Source of the DNA: Embiotoca jacksoni
Taxonomy: Eukaryota; Chordata; Actinopteri; Embiotocidae
Reading direction: 5' to 3'
Assembly (NCBI GenBank): GCA_022577435.1
Contig: JAKOON010000018.1
Coordinates: 5,957,156-6,021,155 of the forward strand
Length of the DNA stretch: 64,000 nt
Shown here piece after piece: positions 35,850 through 47,559 of this stretch. The position numbers were made by a program, and so were the translations under genes. Position 1 is the first letter of the stretch. Each line of letters starts with the position of its first letter. The notes under the pieces were generated by a model. It worked only from the letters and a program-made list of their open reading frames with translations, made no database searches and was not told where the DNA came from.

Positions 35850-36744
35850 TTTTAGTCACATTTTTTTTTTTTTTTTATCAATGTTACCTTTTAAAAATCG
35901 TATTAATTACATGTTTATTGGCTGTATGAACTGAAATACTCATTATAAAAGAGCAAACATCTCAATGAAAACATGTCTCAGACAGTTACAGTGATTGCTG
36001 ATAAGGATGTAAATCTCAGCATCAAATACATGATGGAAGGATTTTTAAATGGAAATCCTGCTGGATTTAATTCATCTCGTTTAATCATAACACTTGCAAG
36101 TCAGGTTCTAAAAAGTAGAAATATACAAAATCATCTGATAGACTGTCTCCTGAGGGTGTGATATTGAACCACTGTGTGCTTCCTGTGGAGCTTGCTATCG
36201 GTTTATCTCGTGCCATGTAATTTCTCTGTGATTAAAAACAAACTGCAGAGATGAGCAAATAGTGAGGTCTCGAGGAATCATCCCCTGGCATCCTAAAAAT
36301 GGGCAGTTCCTGTGCACAAGTGTAGCAAACTGCCTTGAATGCAGCCTCATCAGTAATCACACAAAAACTCTATTTCCCACGAGTAACATATTCTAAAGGC
36401 ATGTCATGACACTCAACTGTTTTCCAGATGCAAAAAACAAGACGGAAAGCCTAACATGTTGTGATTAGAGAGGAAAGCTCAGACAATAACCTGCTGATTG
36501 TGGCCACAGCTCATGAACAAGACTTCATTTCTGCACTGCTTTAATGTACTATTTCTTCTTATTTTTTATTTTTCTATGCACAGCTACAGGATTTTCAAAT
36601 TGTTGCCATTATTCATAACAATAATAATAAGCGCTCAACAAGAATGCTCAATCACTCAACTCATAATTTAATGGGTCATGTAATGTATATTTTTAAGTCA
36701 CTATTATTCCATAGTCTCTGTCACATACAGATGCTTTGTTGTTC

Positions 36745-36769
36745 TTTTTTTTTTTTTTTTTTTTTTTTT
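36745..36769. repeat. Poly-T tract (25 T)
   Basis: Uninterrupted T run read directly. No retroelement body was recognised in the flanks. Confidence 0.95.
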
Positions 36770-37050
36770 GAGTGCCTGATCACATCACACAGACTCACCA
36801 GCAGGAAGTGGTTGAAATAGCAGTGGAGAAAGACTGAATGGATGCTACACATCAGTTTGTATGAGAGCAGGAACTAACACGTGTTGATGCAGGTTCATTA
36901 ACACTCTGTCATGTCCATTCATACTGAGAGGATGTTTTATTAACACGTCACACAGTTTATGTTACAGCTACTCTGACTGGAGCACGAACTGTGTGTCTAC
37001 GTGTGCTCATCAAACGCCTTCACTTGACTTGTCTTTTTATGATCACATTC

Positions 37051-37071
37051 AGCAGCAGCAGCAGCAGCAGC
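37051..37071. repeat. (AGC)7 trinucleotide repeat
   Basis: Seven AGC units between cattc and gcatgc. Not in a supported reading frame. Confidence 0.93.
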
Positions 37072-37242
37072 GCATGCATTTGTATCTTTACGTCTCGCGC
37101 ACTGTTTAAATACACGTACACGAGGGACACGCACAATAACAGTTAGACAGTTTATTCAAACAAGAAAGAAAGAAACAAAACAGTGAAGAAAGATGGGAAA
37201 ATTAAATAAAGAATACCATTTCAAAAATAAAAACCAAATCAA

Positions 37243-37440
37243 CATCCACCCATTATCTATACACACTTTATCCTGAACAGGGTCACAGAGGGGTGGAGCT
37301 TATTCCAGCTGACTCGGCCCTGGATACATCCTGGACATTTACACATACAGAATCACCAATTAACTAAACGGGCATGTCTTCGGACTGGAGAAAACCCATG
37401 CAGGCATCGGGAGAACATGCAAACTCCAGACATGAAAAGG
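37243..37440 (-). mobile_element. 5'-truncated, inverted teleost SINE
   Basis: The left side catccacccattatctataca and tcacagaggggtggagcttat is the reverse complement of a long 3' part known from many teleost SINE copies. The right side, gcatgtcttcggactggaga ... gagaacatgcaaactcc, is the reverse complement of the body of the SINE at 27708-27976. The tRNA-derived head expected beyond 37440 is missing, so the copy is 5'-truncated. Body shared, tail different: the two copies belong to related but distinct subfamilies. The minus-strand frame 37364-37600 partly runs through it and is not a gene. Confidence 0.72.
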
Positions 37441-39099
37441 CACATATAAAGCATATAAACGCGAAATGAAATAAAGATAAATATTGATGATTAGTGCAGG
37501 CATTCATTTGTCGAAAAATGTAACAGCTACCTATAGGATGAAGAAACTTTGTCGACCGCATAAGGAGATGACATGATTTTAAAAATTCTTCCCCTGGCAT
37601 TGATTAAACCCCTAAAAACATATCTCTGCTAATTAAAAGTCACATATTTATACATCTTTCCTGGAAAAAAACACATAACTTTGAAATGAAAAATATAAGG
37701 TGTATGACGGTCATTTCATTAAAGCCTCCTCTGGGTTTAGCCGTTTTTGGGCTTAACTGCCCCTTTTCAGTTAATTTATACAGCAGCTCAGAGCCCAACC
37801 CGCTGGAATAAATTAAACAAATCGGACACAAACCGATTGGGTCCTGACGGTGCAGGTTGTGAATAAGAAATTCACTGAACTGTGTTCAAACCTTTACAGA
37901 TATGAAATGCGTCATGCGTTTCTCATGGATGGCACATTAAAATGAGGCAAAGTGTATTAAATATTAAATGTCGTTAAATGTGTGTTTCTTTAAGTAACAT
38001 TGAAAGGTGATTTCATGGTCTGAACCCATAAACGATTAGATTTTCATTGAATGGGTGAAATGTGAAAAAATAAAAGTGAATCTCTTTGGTTCCCTGGAAA
38101 AAGTGTGTGACCATTAGACTGAGTTGCCAAATTAGGGTAAACTGCACCTGAGATTTGAGCCGAGCTATTATTTCTGCCGTAGCCATGGCAGCTGAGCCTT
38201 ACTGAATATGCTCTGAAGTGCTGTAGTTACAGCTAGCTACATTTTATCAGCACAGTTACTCTGAATTCTTCAAAGTTGAAAACAGGCTGTCTGTTAGAAA
38301 TTTGAAGTCAAGCTAAGAAAACCCTGATGACATCATTGCTGCATTATCATTTTCTTTTTTCTTTTTTTACTTTAATATTACATTGAACAGTTGTTACAGG
38401 CTGAGCAGTGCCCCTTTAAGTCCATCTGTATGTGATTAACAAATGCTTTAATTTTTGTAATGGGGACTTGTAACCATTTAAAAGTAAGGAAGAACTTTGC
38501 AGGACTTGTGTGAGCGACACATCGACTTCACCAAAACATTTTCATTTTTCCAAAAACACAATCTTGTGCCATCAGAGAAGATTCTATAGAGGCTTTAGTT
38601 TACTATGAGAAGTGCAATTGTTCTCTAAAAAGTGGAGGACTTATCTGGTGATCTGTTCTCCCGTAGCACAGCCGTGATCTGATTGAGTAAACGACAAGCA
38701 GCAGCCGAGGATCGGCGCGTGCAGCTCTGACCTGTTTACGTCTGGGTCTGTTCGTGCTTTTTGGTTCTTGCATTCGCCAAAACACAGCTTCTGCTCTCCA
38801 ACATGTTGCAATGTCACAGCTCTGTTTTGACCGACCCGTCCTACTGGTGCAGATGCCAACAATAACCACAACAGAACCGCCTGTCACATTTTCCGCCAGA
38901 GCTGGATTTTGCCCTCGGACCTGTCTAGCCTACTTTCACAAGAGCAAAGCCCGTCTGTCATAATGCGTTACAGTGAATGATGGCTTATCTGTTTTTATGC
39001 TGCAATATTGGAGGAGCTTTTTGGTGTGTTTTTTTTTTTTTTCCTTCTAACTTAAAGGACCTCTTCATGTGACAGGGCCAGACAAGGGGTGTATTTGAT

Positions 39100-39480
39100 T
39101 TGCAGCACCCAATCCATACTCATGTATGCAGCCTAACCTCTATCGCTCCGCACTATAAATAACCAAAACCTCTCTCTAATGGAGTAATTTACACACACCC
39201 TGCCAAAGCCATTGACAGGACTCTCTCCTATGGCAAATGTCTGGCATTTAGCAAATCGATGACATGAGTTATGAGGAGGAGCCGGGGCCTCGCTGCCTCT
39301 CCATTCTTCTCAATAACAAAAGAGGAAGTGCATTAAAAACTAGCATTGATGGGTTGTTGGGAGTTGCAGTCAATGAGCTCTCAGAGTTTAAAATTAAAAG
39401 GCTCTTAGGGTGAAAATTGTTTTCTCTGGTCATCCGTCATGTCGTGAAGGGTCTTTTTCACAGTGATTAATTAGAAACTA
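39100..39480. promoter_or_regulatory. Candidate conserved non-coding element (unproven)
   Basis: Repeat-poor sequence with mixed composition. It contains aatggagtaatttac, gcaaatcgatgacatgag, caataacaaaagagg (a SOX-type acaaag/aacaaa context) and cacagtgattaattag. Stops occur in every frame. It looks like enhancer DNA but conservation is untested. Confidence 0.25.
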
Positions 39481-40199
39481 AAAGGATAGGGTGGTGCTGC
39501 TGGTTGGAAAACCAGTTGGTGTAAAATTTTGGTGCACTTATCCTGCCCAGTGGCGAGTTAATGACACTAGCTTTCGCCTTGACTAAGTGTTATTGCTGCA
39601 GTCCATAATTTCATCTTGAAAATGGGCGAGGGAGTGGATCTTCCTTATAGTAATTGAGTATTGATTTGAAAATAAACAGCAGCGAGACTCCCACCCGACT
39701 GACAGACCCATCTTTCGGATGGAATCGACAATAAATGGGCCCCTGGTTGGAGGGAAAGTTATGGATCAGGATGATACAGTCAAGCGCGCCTTTCCCCCCC
39801 GCGATCTCTCCCCCGATATGTATTGGGTTTTAGATAACCCATTTGCGAGCCCTGTCATCTAAAAACTATAGTTTTGAGCAGGCGGATGATAAATTCAAGC
39901 TGCAACTTTGCACAAATCTCCGTAGCTCACACTCCCAGATGTATCTTCTTTTTTTTTTTTCTTTTTATGTATGCATTGTACAGGAAATAGTATCAGGTAA
40001 GAAAACCGGCGATGAGACTGCGACCTGACTCAAATGAAATGAGATTCCGTGGCAGTGTTAAGCAAATGTTTGATGTCAAACATAATGTATGTTCTCATAA
40101 ATGCAAAGTACATCTGTCTCGCCGTGGGCAAATACCTTTATCTGAGTGCGAGAGGGGGAGAGCGGTAATGGTTCAACAGCTCAGTGAATCGACATAATA

Positions 40200-40960
40200 C
40201 AAGGAGTCTAACACTTATGTCAGGCCGGCCGTTAACCTCTGCGTAATCACTGTTGAACTATGTTCACACGCCCAGCGCTCCACCCCTCCCTCCACCCCTC
40301 CGGAGGGCCCCCTCCGGCTCTGCGCTAACGACATACAAATGTGCTATTCGTTTTCATTAGCCGCCACTTCACTTTTGATTCAGGTGGAAACGGCGGGAGC
40401 TGTGTGGGAAGATGGGGGGACGTGGCGAAGGAGAGTCAGTGTGGAGGAGTAACGCGGTGCTCTGCCAAATGACCTCTAGGTTCCTATCAGGCTGCAAAAC
40501 CGATTAACAGAGAGATACGGGGCTCCGGTTAATTCCACCGGCTGCCCTCAGAGAGCCGGAGGTGATGTCAAAACGTGGTCGCCGCCGCCGCTATTGTATT
40601 GTCATTCACACCTATCTAATGACTCCTGATTATCATTCACATGCTAATGCTTCATTTGTTATAGGTGTGACCCTGCGTCGGCAGCATTATGAGCCCTTAT
40701 CTGTATTTATCTTGTCAATTATTGATTGCCTTTTCCCTCTGCACGTCATTATTAATTTGACGTGCTGTGTCAGGCTCACTGTTAATCATATTTAAACAGA
40801 AATGGGGAGATAAAAATCAATTTTCCATTATCCTTGACGTTTTTTTTTTTTTTTTTTCTTTCTCCTTTTTCATATCCATCCAGCTCTGTGGAGGAGACTT
40901 GAGAGATCGGTTATGCATGACTGAGCAGATCCAGAGCCGTGCAGGGTAAATAATCATCTA
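40200..40960. promoter_or_regulatory. Candidate regulatory segment with GC-rich core
   Basis: A local GC-rich core (40270-40560) contains the inverted repeat ccggaggg-cc-ccctccgg at 40300-40317. It is followed by ATTA-rich sequence (gcattagccgccacttc, attattaatttgacg). The frame at 40562-40795 has no domain. It could be an enhancer or promoter-type element; there is no direct evidence for either. Confidence 0.27.
40840..40857. repeat. Poly-T tract
   Basis: A T run of 18 followed by ctttctcctttttc, read directly. Confidence 0.92.
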
Positions 40961-41918
40961 ATGGGAGTTTAATGGAAGCAGCAGTAAAAAGATGGAAGTG
41001 GTGTCTTGAGTTTTTCTCAAGGTAAGATTATATAATAAAAAGCTCTCTTTTAGATGTTCCACCGGGCTGCTGTTCTGGTGTGTTAAGACCTCGGTGTTAT
41101 CACTTTATGAATGTATCCATGTCACCCACAATCATGGCGGAGATGTAACCCCCCCCCCCTTATCTCTCACATCAACACTCACTCTAAGAGGCTTTATAAT
41201 ATAGCAATTATATCTCATACTGAAGGAGTATCGCACCGTATGAATCAGTTGTATACAAGCTTTTCGGAGAAAGAAACAGCCCCTCTCTGAAGCAGGACAG
41301 AAAGACAAGAAGCCTAAGGAGCCATTACCCAGTGGAAGGTAATGGCGCGAGGCGCGGCAGGATACAAATAGCCGAGGACGGGCACTTCACCCAGATAATG
41401 GGGTTGAAGGATTCTGGCATGGCGAGATTCATGTACAGGCAAGTCTCCTTTGATGCAGTGACATTGGAGAGGCCATAAAAGCCCTAGTATAAAATACAGA
41501 GGCGTTACTCCGAGCTAATAGCATCTCCGGCTTTTTTGGAGGCAGATTTAGCATAGCCTGACACGAGAGACACAGAAATGCTAATTGGATACACTTACCT
41601 GGGTTCAATAGATGAACAGGCAGGGATCCATCAGAGATGGGATGGAGTTCAGACTGGGGGGAGGTAGAGGAAGACTTCAACACGGAAATGTTTCACAAAC
41701 CGTGAATCATTCAAGAATTCACATTATTTTATTTGTTTAATAAATTACATATAAATTACATATTGTATGTACACATACCAAATATGTTGTACAGTGTAGA
41801 AGAAGCAGCAGCATGATATACAAGTAAACATTGCAGGGTTATATGTTAAGGATAGAGCTGTTGTCTCTAAAGCAGTCAGCTGCTGATACTCTGCATCACA
41901 TGACCATCATATAAGGAT

Positions 41919-41985
41919 CAAAGCATGTGATCAGCTTACAAAATATGATGCAATTTAGATTGATTTCCCCAACATTTGTGGCAGT
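41919..41985 (-). repeat. Minus-strand fragment of the 'agtaaaagta' family
   Basis: The words catgtgatcagcttacaaaa, tatgatgcaatttagattga and ccccaaca match the reverse complement of the centre of this family (compare tgttggttagtattgtatca and tttatcaaatcaacatatg at 2180-2230). Flanks are too decayed to place its ends. Confidence 0.42.
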
Positions 41986-42010
41986 ACTATTTGTACTGGA
42001 GTAAAATACT

Positions 42011-42742
42011 ATGAAAGCGTCTTCTACCGCCACTAATCTGCAATAATACAAACAAACCACCTTTACGTGTTGCAGAGTTGTGTTTACTTTTACAAATAAA
42101 TGAAAGTCAATTATATTCAAGCTTTTGCCACGAGTTCACAAAATGGTTAACTTAAATGGTGATGACATAATTCACTAATGCAGCTCGTCTAGACTTCCCA
42201 ATGTTATCAGACTGAATGGATCACATGCTGAATGTGAAGCTAGTCAGTTAATGAGGGTTGTAATGCTCAAAATAATGTATACACGATTTTATAGCTGCAA
42301 AAGTGATGAAGTGGCCTATGACGTATGAATGTACTGTAAGTGTTTTTGTAATTACTCTCATTGGCAGAAGGGGGAGACAACTGCAGGTTTAAGTCTTGAG
42401 GGGGTGTCCAAGTCAAGATACAAGTGTTCATGGTTTCTAAATTTTAACATGTAACTTGGCCATTGAATTTACACACTGTTAAAACCTCATTGGAAGATTT
42501 AGCTTTTAAAGCAGAACTATTTTTGTATAAGTAAGAACGTGTCTTTTCAAAGCATACTCCTACAGTATTTCAAGTATCAGGCCAAAGTTTTACATCTTCA
42601 TACTCACAAAGTTGATGTGACAAATGTGACAGCAAACACTTTAAACCTTAGCATTTATTTGGACTCCTGTTTCTATCCAATGTGAGAATGTCAGTCCAAT
42701 ATTAAGTCCTCTTTTAACTCTGGTTTGCTCTTTACCAAGTGG
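42011..42742. other. AT-rich non-coding stretch
   Basis: Nothing recognised apart from weak similarity to repeat debris. No open frame of note. Confidence 0.5.
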
Positions 42743-43005
42743 CAAAACCCCATTGGTTTGTGAAATGCCATTTTGGAGCCATAAATTCAGCAATTTGGCC
42801 ACCGCAATCTTGTTTTTTCGGTGCTAGAAGCGCCCATATTTGGACAATTTGGGGAGGGGCAAGGGGAGGATTTGACTGGGAACCTGAGGACAATTTACAG
42901 CATACTGATTTGTGGAAAAAATACTTTGTATTTCATTAAAGAATTTGATGCTTTTTTTGAATGGGAGTCTATTAAGCCAGAGCTTCTGCATTGCCTTTAC
43001 TTACC
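42743..43005 (+). repeat. Percomorph dispersed repeat, third copy of the 8.9/13.7 kb family
   Basis: It runs from cattggtttgtgaaatgcca through ggtgctagaagcgcccatat and tttggacaatttggggaggg to tttgaatgggagtctattaa and gcttctgcattgcc. The left words match 13700-13800 and the right words match 8971-9045. The middle differs, so it is a diverged or partly replaced copy. Two overlapping plus-strand frames (42739-43057) come from it and are not genes. Confidence 0.6.
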
Positions 43006-44334
43006 AACTGCTAGTGTAATTATTGATCTCCACATCTTGCTCCACATGTTCGCCTGACAGTCACTGCTTCCTGCTGCAGTTCGAAATGATGCTGATGATA
43101 ACGGTGAGAGTGAACCAGAGAAATCAAGTTGTGGGCTGTAAAAGCGAATCAATTTTGAGCAGCATGTAGAGCTGAAGTCAACTGTGGGGTTCATCCATTA
43201 TTTACTGTGGGTTTGTCACCACGTGTAAAACAAAGTCATTTGATTTATTGTTCATGTTAAAATATTGAGTAGAGCAGCTTTAAGGCCTCAAGTTTTAAAT
43301 CCTTGCTTTCGAGTGTCTTCACTTCTGACTTGTTGTTTCCAAACCAAAAGAATGACGTGACTTTACACCTCCAAACTCAGACCGTCCTACATAACTGATG
43401 CTAAATGACAGGTGATTTCGGCTGCTTTCAGTGGGCCCTCCAAATGAGGCACTAATGTGCCCAACACCTTTAGTGTTGGTAAGGCTCTTAAAGCTCCCTC
43501 TGCTTGTGGACAAAATTAAACATACATGATTTATTTCACACGCAGGAGCTGAGGTTTTATTCTCCCCCCCTGCATCCAGCCAGACACTATTTAGCAATGC
43601 TGTCAGAAAAGCTCTTTAGACGGACTAATCTTTGGCCCACTGACAGCTGTGTCCTCTTCCAAAATGAACACAAATTCCCCCAGACCAGCTTCTCCTCGGG
43701 CTCAGATCAATACGACTCCGATAAGCCAGGACACCTTCCAGGAGCTGCAGGGCATGAGGGAGGGCTCTGACATATCATGATTTGGGCTTTAATTACTTGG
43801 CACATGCAGCTGACTCCGATGCATGTATAAATGTGCCTGTGTGTATCTGTGTATATGTAAGGATGTGTGTGCCTGCGAGGCAATTATCGGTGTGATTGAT
43901 TACAGGGTGCATTCGGTTGGTGTTGTGTGAATTGCCATGCCAGCCAAACTTCCTCTATCATGTTTCCACAAAACTGTATGTACCACATTTAGATTTGTTT
44001 TTGGACGCTGAGATTTTGGGATTGATTGGTATTTATTTCTTATTAAGAACTGCAGAATTTGGATTCATATAATCAGCGACGCAGAGGTGAAATTTGCACT
44101 AAAATGTGCAACAAATGTTTGTTGCAGTTGTCTTAACACTGAGCAGGATTTCTACCACTGACTCTAAAGGGATTTTTCAGTTCTTGTATATTTTGGCGAC
44201 CCGTGTGTTGATATCAGGCTTTCTCTGTGCTGTCATTAAGTTTGTATTGATTTGAAACATTGTCACACAGTGTCGCCAACTGGACCACAATACAGTGACA
44301 CATAGAGAACAAACACCAACTTATAGTCTGTGTT
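43006..44334. other. Non-coding stretch
   Basis: No gene is supported. The overlapping frames at 43319-43770 on both strands lack domains. A 22-base word at 43891-43912 recurs with one change at 44532-44553 (see findings). Confidence 0.5.
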
Positions 44335-44440
44335 TACTTGTGCAAAAGTATCATCAGCAAAAAGTATTAACGGTACAAGTCCTCTTCTTGCATCAAAAAT
44401 AACCCTGTCACATGACACATATTTATTATAAATCCAAGGG
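44335..44440 (+). repeat. Left part of a split 'agtaaaagta' repeat copy
   Basis: gcaaaagtatcatcagcaaa followed by agtattaac and aataaccctgtcacatgaca follows the order of the left half of this family (compare tattatcagcgaaatgtact at 2008). The right half resumes at about 44768. Confidence 0.5.
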
Positions 44441-44767
44441 TTCTCAAACTGTGGTCAGGTCCCGTCTTTAGTCTTGCAAGCTGAATCTGGAGGTCACAAG
44501 ATGAAAGGGGCAAAAAAATAAAGTTTGTCGCTGTGATTGATTACAGGGCGCATACACTATATTTTACTGTATTTTTTATTTTACTGTAAATGAAAATTAC
44601 ATAAAAGGGGAAGTCCTTTTCTTGTGACTTATTAACATGTGACAAGGGCCATCAGACACAGGCCGAAAAGTAGGGAAGGACTGTTTAAATCTTAAGCAGT
44701 GTGCTGAATCTATTAACCTTATCATGATTGCACAAACATGAAAATGAACTAAGGCTATGATGTGGAT
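44441..44767. repeat. Sequence interrupting the split repeat, partly repeat-like
   Basis: Begins ggttctcaaactgtggtcag and ggaggtcacaagatgaaagg, words I associate with another common fish repeat ('ggttcccaaactggggtcgg'). It also includes the near-duplicate tgtgattgattacagggcg. It may be a separate old insertion that split the surrounding copy. Ends and target duplication were not found. Confidence 0.35.
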
Positions 44768-44905
44768 GTAGTGGGATAAAAAGTACAATACCTCCTAAAG
44801 TAAAGCAGATATGTTATCTAAATAAAGTAAGCTAACATAGAAATACTCCAAACAAAGTACTATTTGAGAATAGTAATTGAGAACATGTACTTAATTAATT
44901 AAAAA
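44768..44905 (+). repeat. Right part of the split 'agtaaaagta' repeat copy
   Basis: gtgggataaaaagtacaata, ctaacatagaaatactccaa and acaaagtactatttgagaat follow the order of the right half of the family (compare ggagtggaagtatagagtag at 2483). It ends in agaacatgtactt, near the expected family terminus. Confidence 0.5.
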
Positions 44906-46060
44906 ACATTGAATGGAAAAAGGATTTGTACTATTACATGTCCGTCAGTATAGGGTCTGTGACTGTTAACACTTAAAAATCTGCATCAGGGTAAAATATT
45001 GTGTTACGCCAACAAAGAAAAAGTTGTAAAGAGAAAATTTCCTGAAGAACAAACTTTATATTTTATTATTCTTATGTTATGTAAGTTTCTAACTTCAAAT
45101 TGTTTCTAACTTTGTTGCCCTGACGTTTTTTAGTTCTCCCCATGTTTCCTGTTTTACAGGAGACTCTGAAATGTGTTGAGGCGGTGAACATTTGTACATC
45201 TTCTCAGACAGATCTCAGCCTGCAACTCCAGCGTGTCACGACTGCAGTGAGCTGCTGACCTTGGGGCAGCCAAGAGTTCAGCAGTCTATATCCATACTTA
45301 CAGACGTGTGTAAAAAAAAAAAAAAAAAAAGGGATGTTGGCTGGATGGAAGGTGGATTTTTTTTTTAAAAATATTACCCATCTTATTATGATGGCCTTAT
45401 TTTTCTCCTCTGGCATAACTGATCCTCTTTTTCAATGTTATTCTTGTGTTTCCTTCTAGGTGGCCACACAACAGAACTACACACAGCTTTACAACATTCA
45501 TGCAGTCTACAGTACCCTGTACAGTATGTTTCTCTGATGGTTCGAGTGAGGACCTGCTCTGTCCTTCTGAGCCCCGGCATATACGATCCCTCTCAGCAGC
45601 CGTATATTTAATTTGTTATCTTGGCGGCGTGCTCCGGGCCTCGGGCTACAGCACGGTGGAATGGGAAATAAATGGCACAGAGGGGAGTGAGCCCGTCGCT
45701 CTGCCAGCCCACAGGCCTTCACACAAATAGCTTTTAACGCAGGGATCAATAATGTTAAGTTGTGATTAAATAGATTATTACATTCAAAATTAGCCACCCC
45801 AGGGGCTAACACGTGTTTATGGATAACCAAGAGGAGGGCTGTTACGCTCTCTTAGCTTTTAAAGGAGAACTTGCAGATGTTTAGAATCTGCCAGCTGTTT
45901 GTTTCACAGGTAAGTCAAACCTTTTTTGGCAAATATTATGAAAGCTGGTGCAAAGATCTGGGATTGAACGTATACATTGATACTAGACTGAACAATGAAA
46001 GTAGGTCATTCTGATTATTATGGAGACATTTGTTTTCTTGTAATGCCATTCAACCTAACT
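44906..46060. other. Non-coding stretch with one enhancer-like block
   Basis: Contains an A run at 45312-45330 and the block 45530-45830 (cagcagccgtatatttaatt, ggatcaataatgttaagttg, taaatagattattacattc), which looks repeat-poor and regulatory in composition. Overlapping frames on both strands at 45386-45830 have no domain. Confidence 0.45.
45312..45330. repeat. Poly-A tract
   Basis: Uninterrupted run of about 19 A after gtgtgt. Confidence 0.93.
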
Positions 46061-46165
46061 GCCTTCAGGGACAGGTTTAAAACTGAGATGAAACCTTCTT
46101 TGTTGTCTTTTTGCTTCCTCTTGATCATCAAGTGCCTAAGCACTTTAAGCACTTTTTTTTTTTTT
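46061..46165 (+). repeat. Possible LINE C-terminal and 3' UTR fragment
   Basis: One frame reads FRDRFKTEMKPSLLSF, which resembles the end of L2-like LINE ORF2 proteins. It is followed by aagcactttaagcacttttt, reminiscent of their 3' ends, and a T run. It lies upstream of the reverse-transcriptase remnant on the same strand, so it would be a separate or rearranged copy. Weak evidence. Confidence 0.28.
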
Positions 46166-46378
46166 TAAACTTTCCATAAAATAATTCCCAGATTTATACA
46201 GTTAGAGCTCCAGAACTGTTGGGCCCAAATGAACAACCTTGAACTCTATGAATCTGCAGCCAATTCAGATCCTATTTCCATTCTCATTCTACTTGACCTC
46301 TCGTCCACATTACTTCTTTCTGCCCTTCCTTCTTCCTACCTTGACTCACAGATATCCCACTTTTCTGCTCCTGGTCTT

Positions 46379-46690
46379 GTCCAGTGATCGGAAGCAGTTC
46401 ATTAGTGTCAGGGAAGTCAAAGCCTGTTTCTTTAAGCCAAGGGGTACCTCAAAGCTGAGTCCTCGGGCCACTACTTTTCATCATTTGCATGCCTCCTTCG
46501 GGCCACATAATGGCACATGGTGGAATCTGTTATCACTGTTTGCCAATGGTACACAACTTTACCTTCACACAAACCTCCAGCACACCTCCCATCGCTGTCT
46601 GTCATCAGCTGCCTTTAACACATAAACCACTGGACGTCATCAAACATGCTCAAAATGAACACCAACAAAAAACAAACTTGCAGTAATCCT
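46379..46690 (+). pseudogene. L2-like LINE reverse transcriptase remnant
   Basis: The frame starting at 46441 reads GVPQS, a stop, then VLGPLLFIICMPPSGHIM and YHC. GVPQGS.LGPLLF is the signature of LINE reverse transcriptases. After a one-base loss near 46540 the next frame gives FANGTQLYL, where the catalytic YADD motif should be, so both metal-binding aspartates are lost. Further on, near 46633, a frame reads SSNMLKMNTNKKQ, matching the LKLN-NKTE region that follows YADD in L2/Rex-like elements. Just upstream, SSDRKQFISVREVKA matches the region before GVPQ. Order and spacing are right for one RT domain. At least one stop, one frameshift and the catalytic loss make it dead. The overlapping 128- and 65-codon frames are pieces of it. 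Confidence 0.75.
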
Positions 46691-47446
46691 GTACTCCAGC
46701 TGTCTCAAAATGTCCTTCATCTTTAGGATTATATGAATATTCCTTTGCTTGTTTATACCAAAGACCAACTACTGATCCAGGACAAACATGGACGCCTGTT
46801 TATTTACTTTAAGATAAAGCTAAAGATACGGGTGCAGAAAATAGTTCTCCTCATTTCTGCTTGAGGCCAGTAGTTTGAGGCTACATGCACCACTGCTGGC
46901 TTAACAAACCTAACACAAATCTCTGGTTCTGCTTCATCGATTTTGATACTGTCCCCCCAACATTATTTCATTTAGCAGAATACTCGTTGTATAACTTTTT
47001 TTGATCTTCTGTCTTTTATCTAAACTTCTGACAATAAGAATGACCATAGACAGGATCTCAAAGCTTTGGAATATCTTGTTGGAAGATCTGAGATTGGTCA
47101 TTTTATTTTATTCTTTAAAAAAGGCTGTTCCTATGATGTTTTAACATGGTTTTGTGTATTTTCCACCTTGCTATATGTATTCTTAAGGTGTGATTTCACT
47201 CTGATGCTTATATGTGTGTCTGCTGATGTTTTATTCATGCTTCTACTCGTGTTTCACAGACGGACTTCACTTATCACATCACGCAGGTTGTTTTCACTGG
47301 AGCCTTTTATGCTTTGTTTTACCAATAGACCCTGAGTAGAACATGTCTCCATTCTCTCACAACTGAAACCAAATTTGTTTTACAAGGCTAATCCATTTCT
47401 GACGGCTCTGCTCATTCTTCCAGCATAATAGGACCCCAAGTCCCTT

Positions 47447-47448
<2 letters not shown>

Positions 47449-47501
<53 letters not shown>
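47449..47501. repeat. (GT)n microsatellite followed by GA
   Basis: Pure GT tract of about 53 bp followed directly by gagagagagagg. Confidence 0.97.
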
Positions 47502-47503
<2 letters not shown>

Positions 47504-47559
47504 AGAGAGAGAGGGAGCTTTTACCCCACAGCCTTTGCCAAATCCATTTGACTTCACAC

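Larger units (their letters stand above)
35850..37242. other. AT-rich non-coding stretch
   Basis: Contains T runs (35861-35876 and 36745-36769) and a short AGC repeat at 37051-37071. The frame at 35973-36161 has no domain. No gene is supported. Confidence 0.5.
37441..41918. other. Long stretch with enhancer-like blocks, no gene
   Basis: About 4.5 kb. T-rich runs occur near 39032-39042 and 39949-39961, and at 40840-40857. GC-richer, repeat-poor segments at 39100-39480 and 40200-40960 are listed separately. Overlapping frames at 38603-38963 on both strands lack domains. Confidence 0.5.

Noticed and set aside
45446..45830. Overlapping frames on both strands suggesting a conserved exon
   Set aside because: Neither frame has a recognisable product; openness on both strands is better explained by local composition.
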